DNA of 64,000 nt from an uncultured Roseovarius sp. (GCA_947499555.1 CANMOU010000002.1:693001-757000), one strand, 5' to 3'. Numbered from the stretch's first letter, positions 18,637 through 28,765 are shown. Made by a program: numbers and translations. Notes: generated by a model from the letters alone, not told the origin.

Positions 18637-19092
18637 ATGGTAGCCATTTCGGTTCTTTGGGATGAAGGCGCGGACCAGTCTTTGGGCCTGCCTCGTTATG
18701 AGACACCGGGATCGGCGGGGGCGGACCTTCGTGCAAATTTTGCGGACAGAACTGCGATCACACTCAAAGCTGGCTCCCGCGCCTTGGTCCCCACTGGCCT
18801 GCGATTAGCTATTCCCGTAGGCTTCGAAGTTCAGATCAGACCGCGCTCTGGTCTTGCACTGAAACATGGGATCACCTTGCCAAATAGTCCTGGAACGATC
18901 GACAGCGACTATCGCGGGCCGTTGGGCGTGATCGTGATGAATGCCGGTGACGCCCCCTTTGTGATTGAGCACGGGATGCGGATTGCCCAGATGGTGGCTG
19001 TTCCGGTTGTTCAGGCGCATTTCATTGAGACCCAGATCCTCGACGAGACATCGCGTGGCATTGGCGGGTTTGGCTCAACCGGGGTGAACTGA
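18637..19092 (+). CDS. dut: dUTP diphosphatase
   Basis: A 151-residue trimeric dUTPase hydrolysing dUTP to dUMP and keeping uracil out of DNA. All five motifs are present: [10 protein letters not shown] (24-33), PRSGLA (69-74), GTIDSDYRG (86-94, catalytic Asp90), RIAQMV, and the glycine-rich C-terminal [13 protein letters not shown] 18637, with AAGG about 9 bases upstream, gives normal length; an in-frame start at 18553 would overlap coaBC. The stop overlaps the start of the next gene by one base. Confidence 0.96.
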   Translation: MVAISVLWDEGADQSLGLPRYETPGSAGADLRANFADRTAITLKAGSRALVPTGLRLAIPVGFEVQIRPRSGLALKHGITLPNSPGTIDSDYRGPLGVIVMNAGDAPFVIEHGMRIAQMVAVPVVQAHFIETQILDETSRGIGGFGSTGVN

Positions 19093-20159
19093 TGCTGCTG
19101 GTGCTTTTTCTGGCTGCCGTCCTTTGGGGCATTGGCATGATCATGGGCACGCCACATCGCTTGCGCTGGTCCATGATTGGCTTTTTGTGGCTGGGTGTTG
19201 TCGGGCTGCATTTGGTCTTGCCGGACGGTCATCCATTGCGACTGGCCACGGGCGAGCAAGCCGCACCTTGGCTTTTGTTGGGTGGCATGGGCGTGGTGGT
19301 TTTTCTTTACCGGGCGGGCCTTCGGACGCTCAAATCAAGGGCACAGACCGGAGCGCCGGTGCCGCAAAACACCGGGACTTTCGCGCCAACTGAACTTGAG
19401 CGCTATGCCCGTCACATCGTTTTGCGCGAAATTGGCGGACCGGGGCAGAAAGCCCTAAAGCAGGCGCGTGTCTTGATCATCGGGGCGGGCGGCCTTGGGT
19501 CTCCGGCGATCCTCTATCTTGCTGCTGCAGGTGTTGGGCGTATCGGGGTCATCGACGATGATGTTGTCGATCACACCAATCTGCAGCGTCAGATCATACA
19601 CACCGATGACCGGAGTGGCATGCCAAAGGTATTCTCGGCAGCCGAAGCGGTGAAAGCCCTCAACCCCTATTGCGAGTTTCGCCCCTACAATCGCCGCTTG
19701 TCCGAAGAGGATGCCGAAGGACTTTTTCCTGAATATGACCTAATTCTAGATGGAACGGACAATTTTGAGACGCGGTACCTGGCCAATCGTGTCGCCTACA
19801 AGCTGGGAAAACCTTTGATTTCCGGAGCTTTGTCGCAGTGGGAAGGCCAGCTGAGTGTCTTTGACCCAAAGCAAGATACACCATGTTACCAGTGTATTTT
19901 CCCCGAAGCGCCCGCGCCCGGGCTCGCACCCAGCTGTGCAGAGGCTGGTGTTCTTGGACCTCTACCAGGCGTGATGGGGTCGATGATGGCGGCTGAGACG
20001 GTCAAAGTGATCACCGGTGCGGGAACGCCGCTCAGGGGTGAAATGCTGATCTACGACGCCCTATATGGGGAAAGCCGGAAGATTTCGTTAAGCCGTCGAG
20101 CTGATTGCCTAGTCTGCGGCCAAACAGGAGAACAAAATGACCAATCCGCTGCTGAGTGA
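19092..20159 (+). CDS. MoeB/ThiF-type adenylyltransferase with N-terminal membrane anchor
   Basis: A 355-residue protein. Residues 1-19, 27-43 and 58-73 are hydrophobic, so the E1-like domain (about 100-355) is probably held at the cytoplasmic face of the inner membrane. The ATP site GAGGLG is at 131-136, with DDDVVDHTNLQRQI following. Two CxxC pairs (CYQC and CLVC) should bind zinc. There is no rhodanese tail. Such enzymes adenylate the C-terminus of a sulfur carrier (MoaD or ThiS); which carrier is unknown. It overlaps dut by 1 base and the peptidase gene by 23. Confidence 0.85.
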   Translation: MLLVLFLAAVLWGIGMIMGTPHRLRWSMIGFLWLGVVGLHLVLPDGHPLRLATGEQAAPWLLLGGMGVVVFLYRAGLRTLKSRAQTGAPVPQNTGTFAPTELERYARHIVLREIGGPGQKALKQARVLIIGAGGLGSPAILYLAAAGVGRIGVIDDDVVDHTNLQRQIIHTDDRSGMPKVFSAAEAVKALNPYCEFRPYNRRLSEEDAEGLFPEYDLILDGTDNFETRYLANRVAYKLGKPLISGALSQWEGQLSVFDPKQDTPCYQCIFPEAPAPGLAPSCAEAGVLGPLPGVMGSMMAAETVKVITGAGTPLRGEMLIYDALYGESRKISLSRRADCLVCGQTGEQNDQSAAE

Positions 20160-22149
20160 GTGGAACACGCCCTTTGAGATCGCTCCGTTTGACCTGATCT
20201 CTGATCAGGATTTTGAGCCGGCTTTTGAAGCTGCGTTGTCTGCAGCACGCGCCGACATTCAAGCGATTGCCGATGATCCGGCCGATCCAACCTTTGCAAA
20301 CACAATCGAAGCGTTGGAAGTCGCCGGCAAAAGCCTCGACAATGTGCTCTCGGTGTTTTTTTCGGTCGCAGGCGCCGATAGCAATGAAAAGCGCCAGGAA
20401 TTGCAGCGGGTCTTTTCGCCCAAGCTTGCGGCCTATTCCTCGGAGATCTACGGCAACAAGGCGTTGTTTGCACGAATTGAGAAACTTTGGGACGCGCGGG
20501 AAAGCCTTGGTCTTGATGACGAGCAGGCCCGTGTCCTGATGCTGACACATCGCGGTTTCCGGCGTGCCGGGGCTGCGCTTGAAGGCGCCGCAGATAGAAG
20601 AATGCGCGAGATCCGCACGCGATTGGCAGAGCTTGGGACCGCCTTCACACAAAATCTCCTTGCGGACGAGGCCGGCTGGCATATGCCGCTCTCTGACGAT
20701 GATATCGAAGGTCTGCCCGAATTCGTGGTGGCTGCCGCTCATGCAGCAGGCAAGGAAAAAGTGGCGGATGGTCCGGTTATCACGCTCTCTCGCTCTCTGA
20801 TCGTGCCCTTCTTACAATTCTCGCCAAGGCGCGATCTTCGCGAAAAAGCGTTTGCAGCCTGGGTCGCGCGCGGTGCCAATGGCGGCGAGACCGATAATCG
20901 TAAGATTGCCACAGAAATACTGGCGCTTCGCGAAGAACGTGCCAAGCTTTTGGGCTATCAGAGTTTTGCTGATTTTAAGCTGGAAACGGAAATGGCAAAG
21001 ACGCCAGCCGCGGTTCGAAAGCTACTGATGGATGTCTGGGATCCGGCGAAAGCCAAAGCGGAGGCGGACGCAGATGTTCTGACAAAAATGATGCAGCAAG
21101 ACGGCATAAACGGCCCGCTGGAGCCATGGGACTGGCGGTATTACGCGGAAAAACGGCGCAAGGCCGAGCATGATCTGGATGAGGCGGAACTCAAGCCTTA
21201 CCTCCAACTTGAGCGGATGATTGAAGCTAGTTTTGCCTGCGCAAATCGCCTCTTCGGGTTGGAGTTTAAACCCATCGAAGTACCGCTCTATCATCCCGAT
21301 TGCCGTGCATGGGAAGTGACCCGGGAGGGTGCCCATGTGGCAGTGTTTATCGGCGACTATTTTGCGCGAGCCTCGAAGCGTTCTGGTGCCTGGTGCTCCG
21401 CGATGCGGGGGCAAGCCAAGTTTCCCAAAGTGCAAGGGCCAGTTGTGATCAACGTCTGCAACTTTGCCAAGGGTGAGCCTGCGCTCTTGAGCTACGATGA
21501 CGCGCGCACGCTGTTTCATGAATTTGGCCATGCGCTGCACCAGATGCTTTCAGACGTCACATATGAAAGCATTTCCGGCACCTCCGTTGCACGGGATTTC
21601 GTAGAGCTTCCAAGCCAGCTCTACGAGCATTGGCTGGAAGTGCCCGAAGTGTTGGCCGAGTTCGCCACGCATGCCGAAACAGGAGAGCCGATGCCAAATG
21701 CCATGCTTGATAAAGTCTTGGGCGCGGCGACCTTCGATATGGGGTTCCAGACTGTGGAATACGTGGCGTCGGCCCTGGTCGATTTGGCTTTCCACGAGGG
21801 GGTGGCACCGGAAGATCCGATGGCCGGACAGGCCGACGTGCTGCGTGAAATCGGCATGCCACACGCAATCACGATGCGCCACGCGACGCCGCATTTTGCA
21901 CATGTCTTTTCCGGCGACGGGTATTCTTCGGGCTATTACAGCTACATGTGGTCAGAAGTCATGGATGCCGACGCTTTTGCCGCCTTTGAAGAAGCCGGCG
22001 GCCCCTTTGACCCCGAGAAAGCCAAGGCGCTTGAAGAAAACATTCTTTCAACCGGCGGCTCTCGCGAAGCAGAGGAGTTGTACCTGGCCTTCCGCGGTCG
22101 CATGCCAGGGATTGAGGCGCTGCTGCGGGGACGAGGATTGGCAGCGTGA
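20137..22149 (+). CDS. M3 family zinc metallopeptidase, oligopeptidase A / Dcp type
   Basis: A 670-residue cytoplasmic thimet-type peptidase. The zinc motif HEFGHALHQ begins at residue 461 (His461, Glu462, His465), and the third metal ligand Glu lies some 25 residues on, in the [14 protein letters not shown] segment. It degrades oligopeptides left by other proteases. Whether it is PrlC- or Dcp-like cannot be settled by eye; length fits either. AGGAG precedes ATG 20137, which lies inside the end of the moeB-like gene. Confidence 0.92.
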   Translation: MTNPLLSEWNTPFEIAPFDLISDQDFEPAFEAALSAARADIQAIADDPADPTFANTIEALEVAGKSLDNVLSVFFSVAGADSNEKRQELQRVFSPKLAAYSSEIYGNKALFARIEKLWDARESLGLDDEQARVLMLTHRGFRRAGAALEGAADRRMREIRTRLAELGTAFTQNLLADEAGWHMPLSDDDIEGLPEFVVAAAHAAGKEKVADGPVITLSRSLIVPFLQFSPRRDLREKAFAAWVARGANGGETDNRKIATEILALREERAKLLGYQSFADFKLETEMAKTPAAVRKLLMDVWDPAKAKAEADADVLTKMMQQDGINGPLEPWDWRYYAEKRRKAEHDLDEAELKPYLQLERMIEASFACANRLFGLEFKPIEVPLYHPDCRAWEVTREGAHVAVFIGDYFARASKRSGAWCSAMRGQAKFPKVQGPVVINVCNFAKGEPALLSYDDARTLFHEFGHALHQMLSDVTYESISGTSVARDFVELPSQLYEHWLEVPEVLAEFATHAETGEPMPNAMLDKVLGAATFDMGFQTVEYVASALVDLAFHEGVAPEDPMAGQADVLREIGMPHAITMRHATPHFAHVFSGDGYSSGYYSYMWSEVMDADAFAAFEEAGGPFDPEKAKALEENILSTGGSREAEELYLAFRGRMPGIEALLRGRGLAA

Positions 22150-22628
22150 CACCCGAAGAGATCGATAAACTGCCCTATCGGCCCTGTGTAGGTGTGATGC
22201 TGGTAAACCAGGACGGGAATGTCTTTGTTGGTCAGCGTATTGATAGCGAAGTTGCCGCCTGGCAAATGCCGCAGGGCGGTGTGGATGAGGGCGAAACACC
22301 CCGGGAGGCGGCTTTACGCGAGCTTTGGGAAGAAACCGGCGTTCAGGCTGATCTGGTCACTATTCAGGCAGAAACGCAGGATTGGGTCACTTACGATCTG
22401 CCATATGAGCTTGTACCAAAGCTTTGGAAAGCGCGATATCGAGGCCAAAAACAGAAATGGTTCCTGCTGCGGTTCCACGGCACAGATGCAGACGTCAACA
22501 TCGCGTCTGAACATCAGGAGTTCTCTGAATGGCGCTGGTTGCCACCGGACGAACTTGCAGGCGCGATCGTGCCTTTCAAACGCTCGGTGTATGAAAGCGT
22601 GCTGAGCGAATTTGCTGGAGAGCTGTGA
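22146..22628 (+). CDS. rppH: RNA pyrophosphohydrolase
   Basis: A 160-residue Nudix hydrolase that removes pyrophosphate from mRNA 5' ends and starts decay. The N-terminus YRPCVGVML (11-19), the WQMPQGG motif (39-45) and the Nudix box from GGVDEGE to EETGV (44-66) are typical of RppH. It starts at GTG 22146, overlapping the peptidase stop by 4 bases. The stop TGA (22626-22628) overlaps the ATG of the next gene by one base. Confidence 0.93.
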   Translation: MTPEEIDKLPYRPCVGVMLVNQDGNVFVGQRIDSEVAAWQMPQGGVDEGETPREAALRELWEETGVQADLVTIQAETQDWVTYDLPYELVPKLWKARYRGQKQKWFLLRFHGTDADVNIASEHQEFSEWRWLPPDELAGAIVPFKRSVYESVLSEFAGEL

Positions 22629-23104
22629 TGCGGGTGGGGCTGGTGTTGGGGTTTGTGCTCTGCGCTGGGCCGGCGTTTTCCCTGTCTTGCATCCGTCCGG
22701 ACGTGGCCACGACATATGAGAGGGCGGCAGAGGCGCGGGAGATTTACGTTGTTGTGCAAGGGCGTCTGACCTTTGATCAAGCGCGTGTTCCGGAAAACGA
22801 TCTGACGGGTGCGGCCCGACCGGACATCGCAATTCCAGCGCGTCTGGACGGCATGTCATTGTCCAAAGATGGTTTCAAAACATCTTTTCAGCGCGATATT
22901 TCTGTAATCTTACAATGCTTTGGCCCTTGGTGCGGCGGGGCAGAGTCCGGTACGGATTATCTGGCGTTCCTGCAACGAACGGATGAAGGATACGTTCTGG
23001 CCCTCGATCCTTGTGGAAGCTTCGCCTTCCCAAATCCAAGCGAAGCGCAGCTTGAGCAGGCGGTGTCTTGCATGCGCGGCGAGGGGTGTCATCCTTTGAA
23101 TTGA
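22628..23104 (+). CDS. Secreted Cys-rich protein of unknown function
   Basis: A 158-residue protein with a clear signal peptide (about 1-18, ending AFS). The mature part has six cysteines or more, in LSC, LQCFGPWCGG, LDPCGSF, VSCM and GEGC, suggesting several disulfides in the periplasm. No family is recognised. ATG 22628 shares one base with the rppH stop, so it is the last gene of the coaBC-dut-moeB-M3-rppH run. The sequence ends 70 bp before an 11-bp tandem repeat. Confidence 0.7.
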   Translation: MRVGLVLGFVLCAGPAFSLSCIRPDVATTYERAAEAREIYVVVQGRLTFDQARVPENDLTGAARPDIAIPARLDGMSLSKDGFKTSFQRDISVILQCFGPWCGGAESGTDYLAFLQRTDEGYVLALDPCGSFAFPNPSEAQLEQAVSCMRGEGCHPLN

Positions 23105-23171
23105 GCCGTTTCGGCGCTAGCTCTGTTTGTAGAAAACGCGAGATGGTGACCGGCCGAATCCGTGCAAATTC

Positions 23172-23217
23172 CAACGTCGGTATTGCGTCGGTATTACGTC
23201 GGTATCGCGTCGGTGCG
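23172..23217 (+). repeat. Four-unit 11-bp tandem repeat, copy 1
   Basis: Four near-identical units of (A/G)CGTCGGTAT(T/C), at 23174-23184, 23185-23195, 23196-23206 and 23207-23217, the last ending GTGCG. The array is preceded by CCA. A second array with the same ends and only four mismatches over 44 bases is at 59796-59839. Both are intergenic and in the same orientation as the flanking genes. Confidence 0.85.
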
Positions 23218-23319
23218 AAACCTAAGCCGCTTGTCGTTAAAGCTTTGGACGAAATGTTGTCTGAATAAACGCCTCTTGCAGACTCACCCATGCAGGCGTA
23301 TATCCCTCTCAACAGCGGC

Positions 23320-23342
23320 GCTTTCGGGTCCACACCGAAGGC
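23320..23342 (+). other. Leader hairpin before the rimP terminator
   Basis: GCTTTCGG (23320-23327) pairs with CCGAAGGC (23335-23342), one G-T pair included, around a 7-base loop. It lies 17 bases before the terminator hairpin, so it could take part in an attenuation switch. Confidence 0.5.
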
Positions 23343-23359
23343 TCCACCGGGAAATATCA

Positions 23360-23383
23360 ACGGGCCGCGGGCCCGTTTTTTTT
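23360..23383 (+). terminator. Strong rho-independent terminator directly before rimP
   Basis: A perfect 7-bp stem ACGGGCC/GGCCCGT with a GCG loop, followed by eight T residues. It ends only 15 bases before the rimP ATG, so it stops transcription from upstream or acts as an attenuator of the rimP operon. Confidence 0.85.
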
Positions 23384-23398
23384 GTGCTTGAAAGACTT

Positions 23399-23971
23399 AT
23401 GAGCAACGACCTTATTGCCAAATCTGCGATGGATCGCCAGATGGCCGAGATCATCACCCCTGTCATTGAAGACATGGGGTTTGAGCTTGTGCGGGTGCGC
23501 CTGATGGGCGGCAAGACGGCGACGTTGCAGATCATGGCAGAGCGCCCCGATGGCGGCATCGAAGTGGATGAGTGTGCCAATATATCGAATGCGGTGAGCG
23601 CGGTTCTGGACGTGGAAGACCCGATTACCGATGCCTATACGCTGGAAGTGTCGAGCCCCGGCATTGACCGGCCGTTGACGCGGTTAAAGGATTTTGACGA
23701 ATTCGAAGGCTATGAAGCCAAGCTTGAAACGTCGGAGTTGATTGACGGGCGGAAGCGCTTCAAGGGTGTTTTGGCCGGGACCGAAGGCGGCGATGTGCTT
23801 ATCAATGTCGAAGAAGGCACGGTTGGCCTTCAGTTCGATTGGCTAGCAGATGCCAAGCTCGTGCTGACCGATGAGTTGATCAAAGACATGCTCAAGGCCC
23901 GCAAGGGTGCGGGTCTGATAGACGAAAACAGTTTTGACGAGATCGAGACCGAAGGGTCTGAGGAGGACTAG
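23399..23971 (+). CDS. rimP: Ribosome maturation factor RimP
   Basis: A 190-residue cytoplasmic factor needed for 30S subunit maturation. The family motif SSPGIDRPL lies near 83-91, closing the N-terminal domain; an Sm-like C-terminal domain follows and ends in an acidic tail. ATG 23399 is chosen because the longer reading frame runs back through the terminator hairpin. It is the first gene of the conserved rimP-nusA-ylxR-infB operon; nusA begins 4 bases after its stop. No clear Shine-Dalgarno is visible, since the terminator T-run lies just upstream. Confidence 0.95.
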   Translation: MSNDLIAKSAMDRQMAEIITPVIEDMGFELVRVRLMGGKTATLQIMAERPDGGIEVDECANISNAVSAVLDVEDPITDAYTLEVSSPGIDRPLTRLKDFDEFEGYEAKLETSELIDGRKRFKGVLAGTEGGDVLINVEEGTVGLQFDWLADAKLVLTDELIKDMLKARKGAGLIDENSFDEIETEGSEED

Positions 23972-23975
23972 GACA

Positions 23976-25595
23976 ATGGCAATTACCTCTGCAAACCAGC
24001 TGGAGCTTTTGCAAACCGCCGAAGCCGTGGCACGGGAGAAGATGATCGACCCGAGCCTTGTGATCGAGGCGATGGAAGAAAGCCTCGCCCGAGCGGCCAA
24101 GTCGCGTTACGGCGCGGAGATGGACATTCGTGTCGCCATTGATCGCAAGACCGGCAAAGCCACTTTCACCCGGGTGCGCACGGTTGTGGAAGACGAAGAG
24201 CTTGAGAACTACCAGGCCGAATTCACCGTTGAGCAGGCAAAGCAATATCTGGATGACCCTAAAATAGGCGATCAGCTCATCGAAGAAGTGCCGCCCGTGG
24301 ATATGGGCCGGATTGCCGCTCAGAGTGCCAAGCAGGTGATCCTGCAAAAAGTGCGCGAGGCCGAGCGCGACAAGCAATACGAAGAGTTCAAGGACCGCAT
24401 TGGTACGATCATCAACGCGCAGGTCAAGCGCGAAGAGTTTGGCAACGTGCATGTCGATGTTGGCATGGGCGAAGCCGTGCTGCGCCGGAATGAAAAGATC
24501 GGGCGTGAAAGCTATCGTCCGAATGACCGCATCCGCTGCTACATCAAGGATGTGCGTCGCGAAGCGCGTGGGCCACAGATTTTCCTCAGCCGGACGGCAC
24601 CAGAATTCATGGCAGAGTTGTTCAAGATGGAAGTGCCGGAAATCTATGACGGCATTATCGAGATCAAGGCGGTTGCGCGTGATCCCGGCAGCCGGGCAAA
24701 AATTGCTGTCATTTCCTATGACAACTCAATTGATCCTGTCGGGGCCTGTGTGGGGATGCGCGGCAGCCGCGTGCAGGCGGTTGTGAACGAGCTTCAGGGT
24801 GAAAAGATCGACATCATTCCGTGGAATGAGGATCAACCGACTTTTCTTGTGAACGCGTTGCAGCCTGCGGAGGTGAGCAAGGTGGTTCTTGACGAAGAGG
24901 CGGAGCGCATTGAAGTGGTTGTGCCTGAGGAGCAGCTTTCGCTGGCGATCGGGCGGCGCGGTCAGAACGTGCGCCTGGCAAGTCAGCTGACCGGGCTTGA
25001 TATCGACATCATGACCGAGGCGGAAGACAGCGAACGTCGCCAGAAAGAGTTCGAAGAACGTACGAAGCTCTTTATGGAAACGCTCGATCTTGATGAGTTT
25101 TTTGCGCAGCTTCTGGTTTCCGAAGGCTTCACCAACCTCGAAGAGGTGGCCTATGTTGAGCTCGATGAGCTTTTGGTGATTGATGGGGTGGATGAGGATA
25201 CCGCGAATGAGCTCCAGGCCCGGGCGCGGGACATTCTTGAGGCGCAGGCCCGCGAGGCGCTTGAAAAGGCGCGTGGTCTTGGTGCGGAGGACAGCCTTAT
25301 TGAATTTGAGGGCCTGACACCCCAGATGGTGGTGGCCCTGGCCGAGGATGGCGTGAAGACGCTGGAAGATTTCGCGACCTGCGCAGATTGGGAACTGGCA
25401 GGTGGCTGGACGACAGTCGATGGAGAGCGGATCAAGGATGACGGGCTTCTGGAGCCGTTTGACGTATCTTTGGAAGAGGCACAGGATTTTGTGATGACGG
25501 CACGGATCATGCTTGGCTGGGTTGATCCTGCCGAGCTTGAAGCGGCGGCTGCCGAAGACGGCGAAGACGCCACCGAAGAGGAGGCCGAGGCCTGA
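23976..25595 (+). CDS. nusA: Transcription termination/antitermination factor NusA
   Basis: A 539-residue protein: N-terminal polymerase-binding domain (about 1-130), S1 domain (about 135-200), two KH domains (about 205-350) with IGRRGQNVRLA in the second, and a C-terminal part with helix-hairpin-helix-like acidic repeats ending in a very acidic tail. It binds RNA polymerase and modulates pausing, termination and antitermination. ATG 23976 follows the Shine-Dalgarno GAGGAGG. In E. coli NusA autoregulates this operon, which bears on the terminator before rimP. Confidence 0.97.
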   Translation: MAITSANQLELLQTAEAVAREKMIDPSLVIEAMEESLARAAKSRYGAEMDIRVAIDRKTGKATFTRVRTVVEDEELENYQAEFTVEQAKQYLDDPKIGDQLIEEVPPVDMGRIAAQSAKQVILQKVREAERDKQYEEFKDRIGTIINAQVKREEFGNVHVDVGMGEAVLRRNEKIGRESYRPNDRIRCYIKDVRREARGPQIFLSRTAPEFMAELFKMEVPEIYDGIIEIKAVARDPGSRAKIAVISYDNSIDPVGACVGMRGSRVQAVVNELQGEKIDIIPWNEDQPTFLVNALQPAEVSKVVLDEEAERIEVVVPEEQLSLAIGRRGQNVRLASQLTGLDIDIMTEAEDSERRQKEFEERTKLFMETLDLDEFFAQLLVSEGFTNLEEVAYVELDELLVIDGVDEDTANELQARARDILEAQAREALEKARGLGAEDSLIEFEGLTPQMVVALAEDGVKTLEDFATCADWELAGGWTTVDGERIKDDGLLEPFDVSLEEAQDFVMTARIMLGWVDPAELEAAAAEDGEDATEEEAEA

Positions 25596-25619
25596 TTTTC
25601 AGGTCTCGCGAGGCTCGAC

Positions 25620-26243
25620 ATGGGGCGCGGTGGACAGCCCAAGGATCGAACAGACGGTCCTCAGCGCAAATGCATTGCCACAGGTGAGGTGCGTTCCAAG
25701 CAAGGTTTGATCCGGTTTGTGGTCGGGCCCGATGCTCAGGTGGTGCCGGATATTCTGGAGCGCCTGCCAGGGCGCGGTATCTGGGTTAGTGCCAGCAAAG
25801 ACGCTTTGGAGCTTGCGGTAAAAAAAGGGCTGTTTGCGCGCAGCGCGAAGCAGGCGGTGACTGTTGCAGATGATCTGCCGTTGCAGGTCGAACGTCTTTT
25901 GGTCCGTCGCGTTGTTGATTTGATCAGTCTTGCGCGCAAGAGCGGTCATGCCGTTGCGGGCTATGAGAAGGTCAAGGATTGGCTTGCAAAAGATGAGGCC
26001 GATGTGCTGATCCAGGCCAGTGACGGATCGGAACGTGGCAAGAGCAAATTGAGCACGCCTTATGGCGGCTCTTGGATCGGTTGGTTGACGGCCGATGAAT
26101 TGGGTCAGGCCTTTGGACGGGAAAGCACAATTCATGCCGCACTAGCGGCTGGTGGTTTGTGCCAACGTGTTGTAGATGAGGCGGCAAAGCTGAAAGGCTT
26201 GCGCGTCTCGGCTGGGCAAACGCCTCGCCGGAAAGGAAGTTGA
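25620..26243 (+). CDS. YlxR (DUF448) / L7Ae-like RNA-binding fusion
   Basis: A 207-residue protein. The N-terminal YlxR domain (about 10-85) shows QRKCIATGE and PGRGIWV; the C-terminal part (about 95-185) resembles an L7Ae-type RNA-binding domain (VDLISLARKSGHAVAGYEKV). In Firmicutes these are two genes, ylxR and ylxQ; the fusion is usual in alphaproteobacteria. It lies between nusA and infB and is probably part of the ribosome/transcription operon. The precise role is unknown. Confidence 0.88.
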   Translation: MGRGGQPKDRTDGPQRKCIATGEVRSKQGLIRFVVGPDAQVVPDILERLPGRGIWVSASKDALELAVKKGLFARSAKQAVTVADDLPLQVERLLVRRVVDLISLARKSGHAVAGYEKVKDWLAKDEADVLIQASDGSERGKSKLSTPYGGSWIGWLTADELGQAFGRESTIHAALAAGGLCQRVVDEAAKLKGLRVSAGQTPRRKGS

Positions 26244-26248
26244 AGTAG

Positions 26249-28738
26249 ATGAGCGACAACGACGGAAAGAAAACTCTGGGTGTGCGTGGCGGTCCTCGTT
26301 CGGGGAACGTAAAGCAAAGCTTTAGCCATGGGCGCACCAAGAACGTCGTGGTGGAAACCAAGCGTAAGCGGATCGTCAAGCCCAAGCCGGGTGCGGCGGC
26401 TCCGGCGGCTGGGGCGTCGAAACCTGCAACGGCTCAAGCGGATGCGTCGAAGCGGCCTGCGGGGATTTCCGATGCGGAAATGGAACGCCGGATGAAAGCG
26501 CTTGCTGCGGCCAAGGAACGCGAAGCCGATGAGGTGGCCAAGCGCGAAGCCGAAGAAAAGGCGCGTGAGGAAGAAAAGCAGCGTCGCCGTCAGGAGGCTG
26601 AGGAAAAGGAACGCGAACAGCGCGAGGCCGAAGAAAAGGCGCGCGCCAAGGCCGATGAAGAGGATCGTAAGAAACGCGAGGCCGAAGCCGCCGCTCAGAA
26701 AGCGGCGGCAGCAGCTGCAGCCCCACCTGCAGAAGAAGTTGCACAGGCGCGCACGCCCAAGCAGACGCCGCGCAAACCTGACCGTGATCGCGACGATTCC
26801 AGAAGCCGCGGAAACAAGGGCCGTGATGATGGCGGTCGCCGATCTGGCAAGCTGACCCTGAACCAAGCCCTGTCCGGCGGAGAGGGCGGGCGCCAGAAAT
26901 CGCTTGCCGCGATGAAGCGCAAGCAAGAGCGCGCGCGTCAGAAAGCGCTGGGCGGTGGCGAATCCCGCGAAAAGGTGGTGCGGGAAGTTCAGCTGCCCGA
27001 GGTGATTGTTGTATCGGAATTGGCCAACCGTATGGCAGAGCGTGTGGGTGATGTCGTCAAGGCATTGATGAACAATGGTATGATGGTCACGCAAAACCAG
27101 TCCATTGACGCCGATACGGCAGAGCTGATTATCGAGGAATTCGGCCACAAGGTGACCCGTGTCAGTGACGCGGATGTGGAGGACGTGATCGACTCGGTCG
27201 ATGATGATCAAAAAGACCTCAAGCCACGGCCCCCTGTCATTACCATCATGGGCCACGTTGACCACGGCAAGACATCGCTTCTTGATGCTATTCGGGAGAC
27301 TAAGGTTGTCGCCGGAGAAGCCGGAGGCATCACCCAGCATATTGGTGCTTATCAGGTGGAAACTGACAGCGGTGCAGTGCTGAGTTTCCTTGATACGCCG
27401 GGCCACGCGGCCTTTACCAGCATGCGCGCACGGGGTGCGCAGGTCACGGATATTGTTGTTCTGGTTGTCGCAGCGGACGATTCCGTGATGCCGCAGACAA
27501 TTGAGGCGATCAATCACGCGAAGGCTGCCGAAGTGCCGATGATTGTGGCGATCAACAAGGTCGACAAACCCGAAGCCAATCCCGACAAGGTGCGCACCGA
27601 ACTGCTTCAGCATGAGGTGATCGTTGAGAAGATGTCTGGCGAGGTTCAGGATGTTGAGGTCTCTGCCATCAGTGGACAGGGTCTTGATGAGCTTCTCGAA
27701 GCGATAGCCTTGCAGGCGGAAATCCTTGAACTGAAAGCCAATCCTGATCGGTCAGCAGAAGGTGCTGTCATCGAGGCGCAGCTTGACGTGGGCCGTGGTC
27801 CGGTCGCAACCGTTTTGGTGCAGCGGGGCACGTTGAGACAGGGTGATATCTTTGTCGTGGGCGAGCAATACGGCCGGGTTCGGGCGCTTATCAACGATCG
27901 GGGTGACCGGGTTAAGGAGGCTGGACCTTCAGTGCCAGTCGAGGTCCTTGGCCTGAACGGCACGCCAGAGGCGGGTGACGTCCTGAACGTGGTCGATACC
28001 GAAGCGCAGGCGCGCGAGATTGCCGAATATCGCGAAAAAGCGGCAAAAGAGAAACGCGCCGCTGCCGGTGCGGGCACCACGCTTGAACAGCTCCTGGCGC
28101 AAGCCAAGGAGAACGAGAACGTCAAAGAGATGCCAATCCTGGTCAAAGCTGATGTTCAGGGGTCTTCGGAAGCGATCGTTCAGGCGATGGAGAAGATCGG
28201 CAATGAAGAGGTGCGCGTACGCGTGCTTCATTCCGGCGTTGGCGCCATCACAGAGTCTGATATTGGCCTGGCCGAGGCGTCTGGGGCGCCAGTTTTTGGC
28301 TTCAACGTCCGTGCCAACGCGCCCGCGCGCACAAGCGCCAACCAGAAAGGTGTGGAGATCCGGTACTACTCGGTGATCTATGATCTTGTGGATGACGTGA
28401 AAGCGGCGGCGAGTGGCCTGCTGGGCGCAGAGATCCGCGAGAACTTCATTGGCTATGCGGAGATCAAGGAAGTCTTCAAGGTCACGGGTGTCGGCAAGGT
28501 GGCTGGCTGTCTTGTGACCGAGGGTGTGGCGCGCCGGTCTGCGGGCGTACGTCTCTTGCGGGATGACGTGGTGATCCATGAAGGCACGCTGAAGACGCTG
28601 AAACGCTTCAAGGATGAGGTGCCAGAGGTTCAATCGGGCCAGGAATGCGGCATGGCGTTTGAGAATTACGACGACATTCGCGCCGGTGACGTGATTGAAA
28701 TCTTCGAGCGTGAAGAGATTGAGCGGAACCTCGAATAA
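26249..28738 (+). CDS. infB: Translation initiation factor IF-2
   Basis: An 829-residue GTPase that brings initiator tRNA to the 30S subunit. A long charged, Glu/Lys/Arg/Ala-rich coiled-coil-like N-terminus (about 80-165) precedes the IF2_N domain. The G domain has GHVDHGKT at 335-342, DTPGH at 382-386 and NKVD at 436-439; domains II, III and IV complete the C-terminal half. It is the last gene of the rimP operon; a strong bidirectional terminator follows. Confidence 0.97.
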   Translation: MSDNDGKKTLGVRGGPRSGNVKQSFSHGRTKNVVVETKRKRIVKPKPGAAAPAAGASKPATAQADASKRPAGISDAEMERRMKALAAAKEREADEVAKREAEEKAREEEKQRRRQEAEEKEREQREAEEKARAKADEEDRKKREAEAAAQKAAAAAAAPPAEEVAQARTPKQTPRKPDRDRDDSRSRGNKGRDDGGRRSGKLTLNQALSGGEGGRQKSLAAMKRKQERARQKALGGGESREKVVREVQLPEVIVVSELANRMAERVGDVVKALMNNGMMVTQNQSIDADTAELIIEEFGHKVTRVSDADVEDVIDSVDDDQKDLKPRPPVITIMGHVDHGKTSLLDAIRETKVVAGEAGGITQHIGAYQVETDSGAVLSFLDTPGHAAFTSMRARGAQVTDIVVLVVAADDSVMPQTIEAINHAKAAEVPMIVAINKVDKPEANPDKVRTELLQHEVIVEKMSGEVQDVEVSAISGQGLDELLEAIALQAEILELKANPDRSAEGAVIEAQLDVGRGPVATVLVQRGTLRQGDIFVVGEQYGRVRALINDRGDRVKEAGPSVPVEVLGLNGTPEAGDVLNVVDTEAQAREIAEYREKAAKEKRAAAGAGTTLEQLLAQAKENENVKEMPILVKADVQGSSEAIVQAMEKIGNEEVRVRVLHSGVGAITESDIGLAEASGAPVFGFNVRANAPARTSANQKGVEIRYYSVIYDLVDDVKAAASGLLGAEIRENFIGYAEIKEVFKVTGVGKVAGCLVTEGVARRSAGVRLLRDDVVIHEGTLKTLKRFKDEVPEVQSGQECGMAFENYDDIRAGDVIEIFEREEIERNLE

Positions 28739-28765
28739 CCCTTTTTAGAGACTGTTTTTACGAAG

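Larger units (their letters stand above)
23105..23398 (+). other. Intergenic leader region before rimP
   Basis: This 294-bp gap between the secreted-protein gene and rimP holds the 11-bp tandem repeat (23172-23217), an 8-bp hairpin (23320-23342) and a terminator hairpin (23360-23383). No tRNA is found, although E. coli has one in the equivalent place. The downstream half looks like a structured 5' leader of the rimP-nusA-infB operon. Confidence 0.6.

Noticed and set aside
23172-23217. CRISPR-like array
   Set aside because: The 11-bp units abut with no spacers, and there are no cas genes.
23280-23360. Possible tRNA upstream of rimP, as in E. coli metY
   Set aside because: No T-arm sequence GTTCRA or cloverleaf could be found; the hairpins fit a leader and terminator instead.
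26132-27613. Long open frame on the minus strand across infB
   Set aside because: It lies opposite the conserved infB coding sequence, its product is Leu/Phe/Arg-rich with no family resemblance, and long antisense frames are common in G+C-rich genes.
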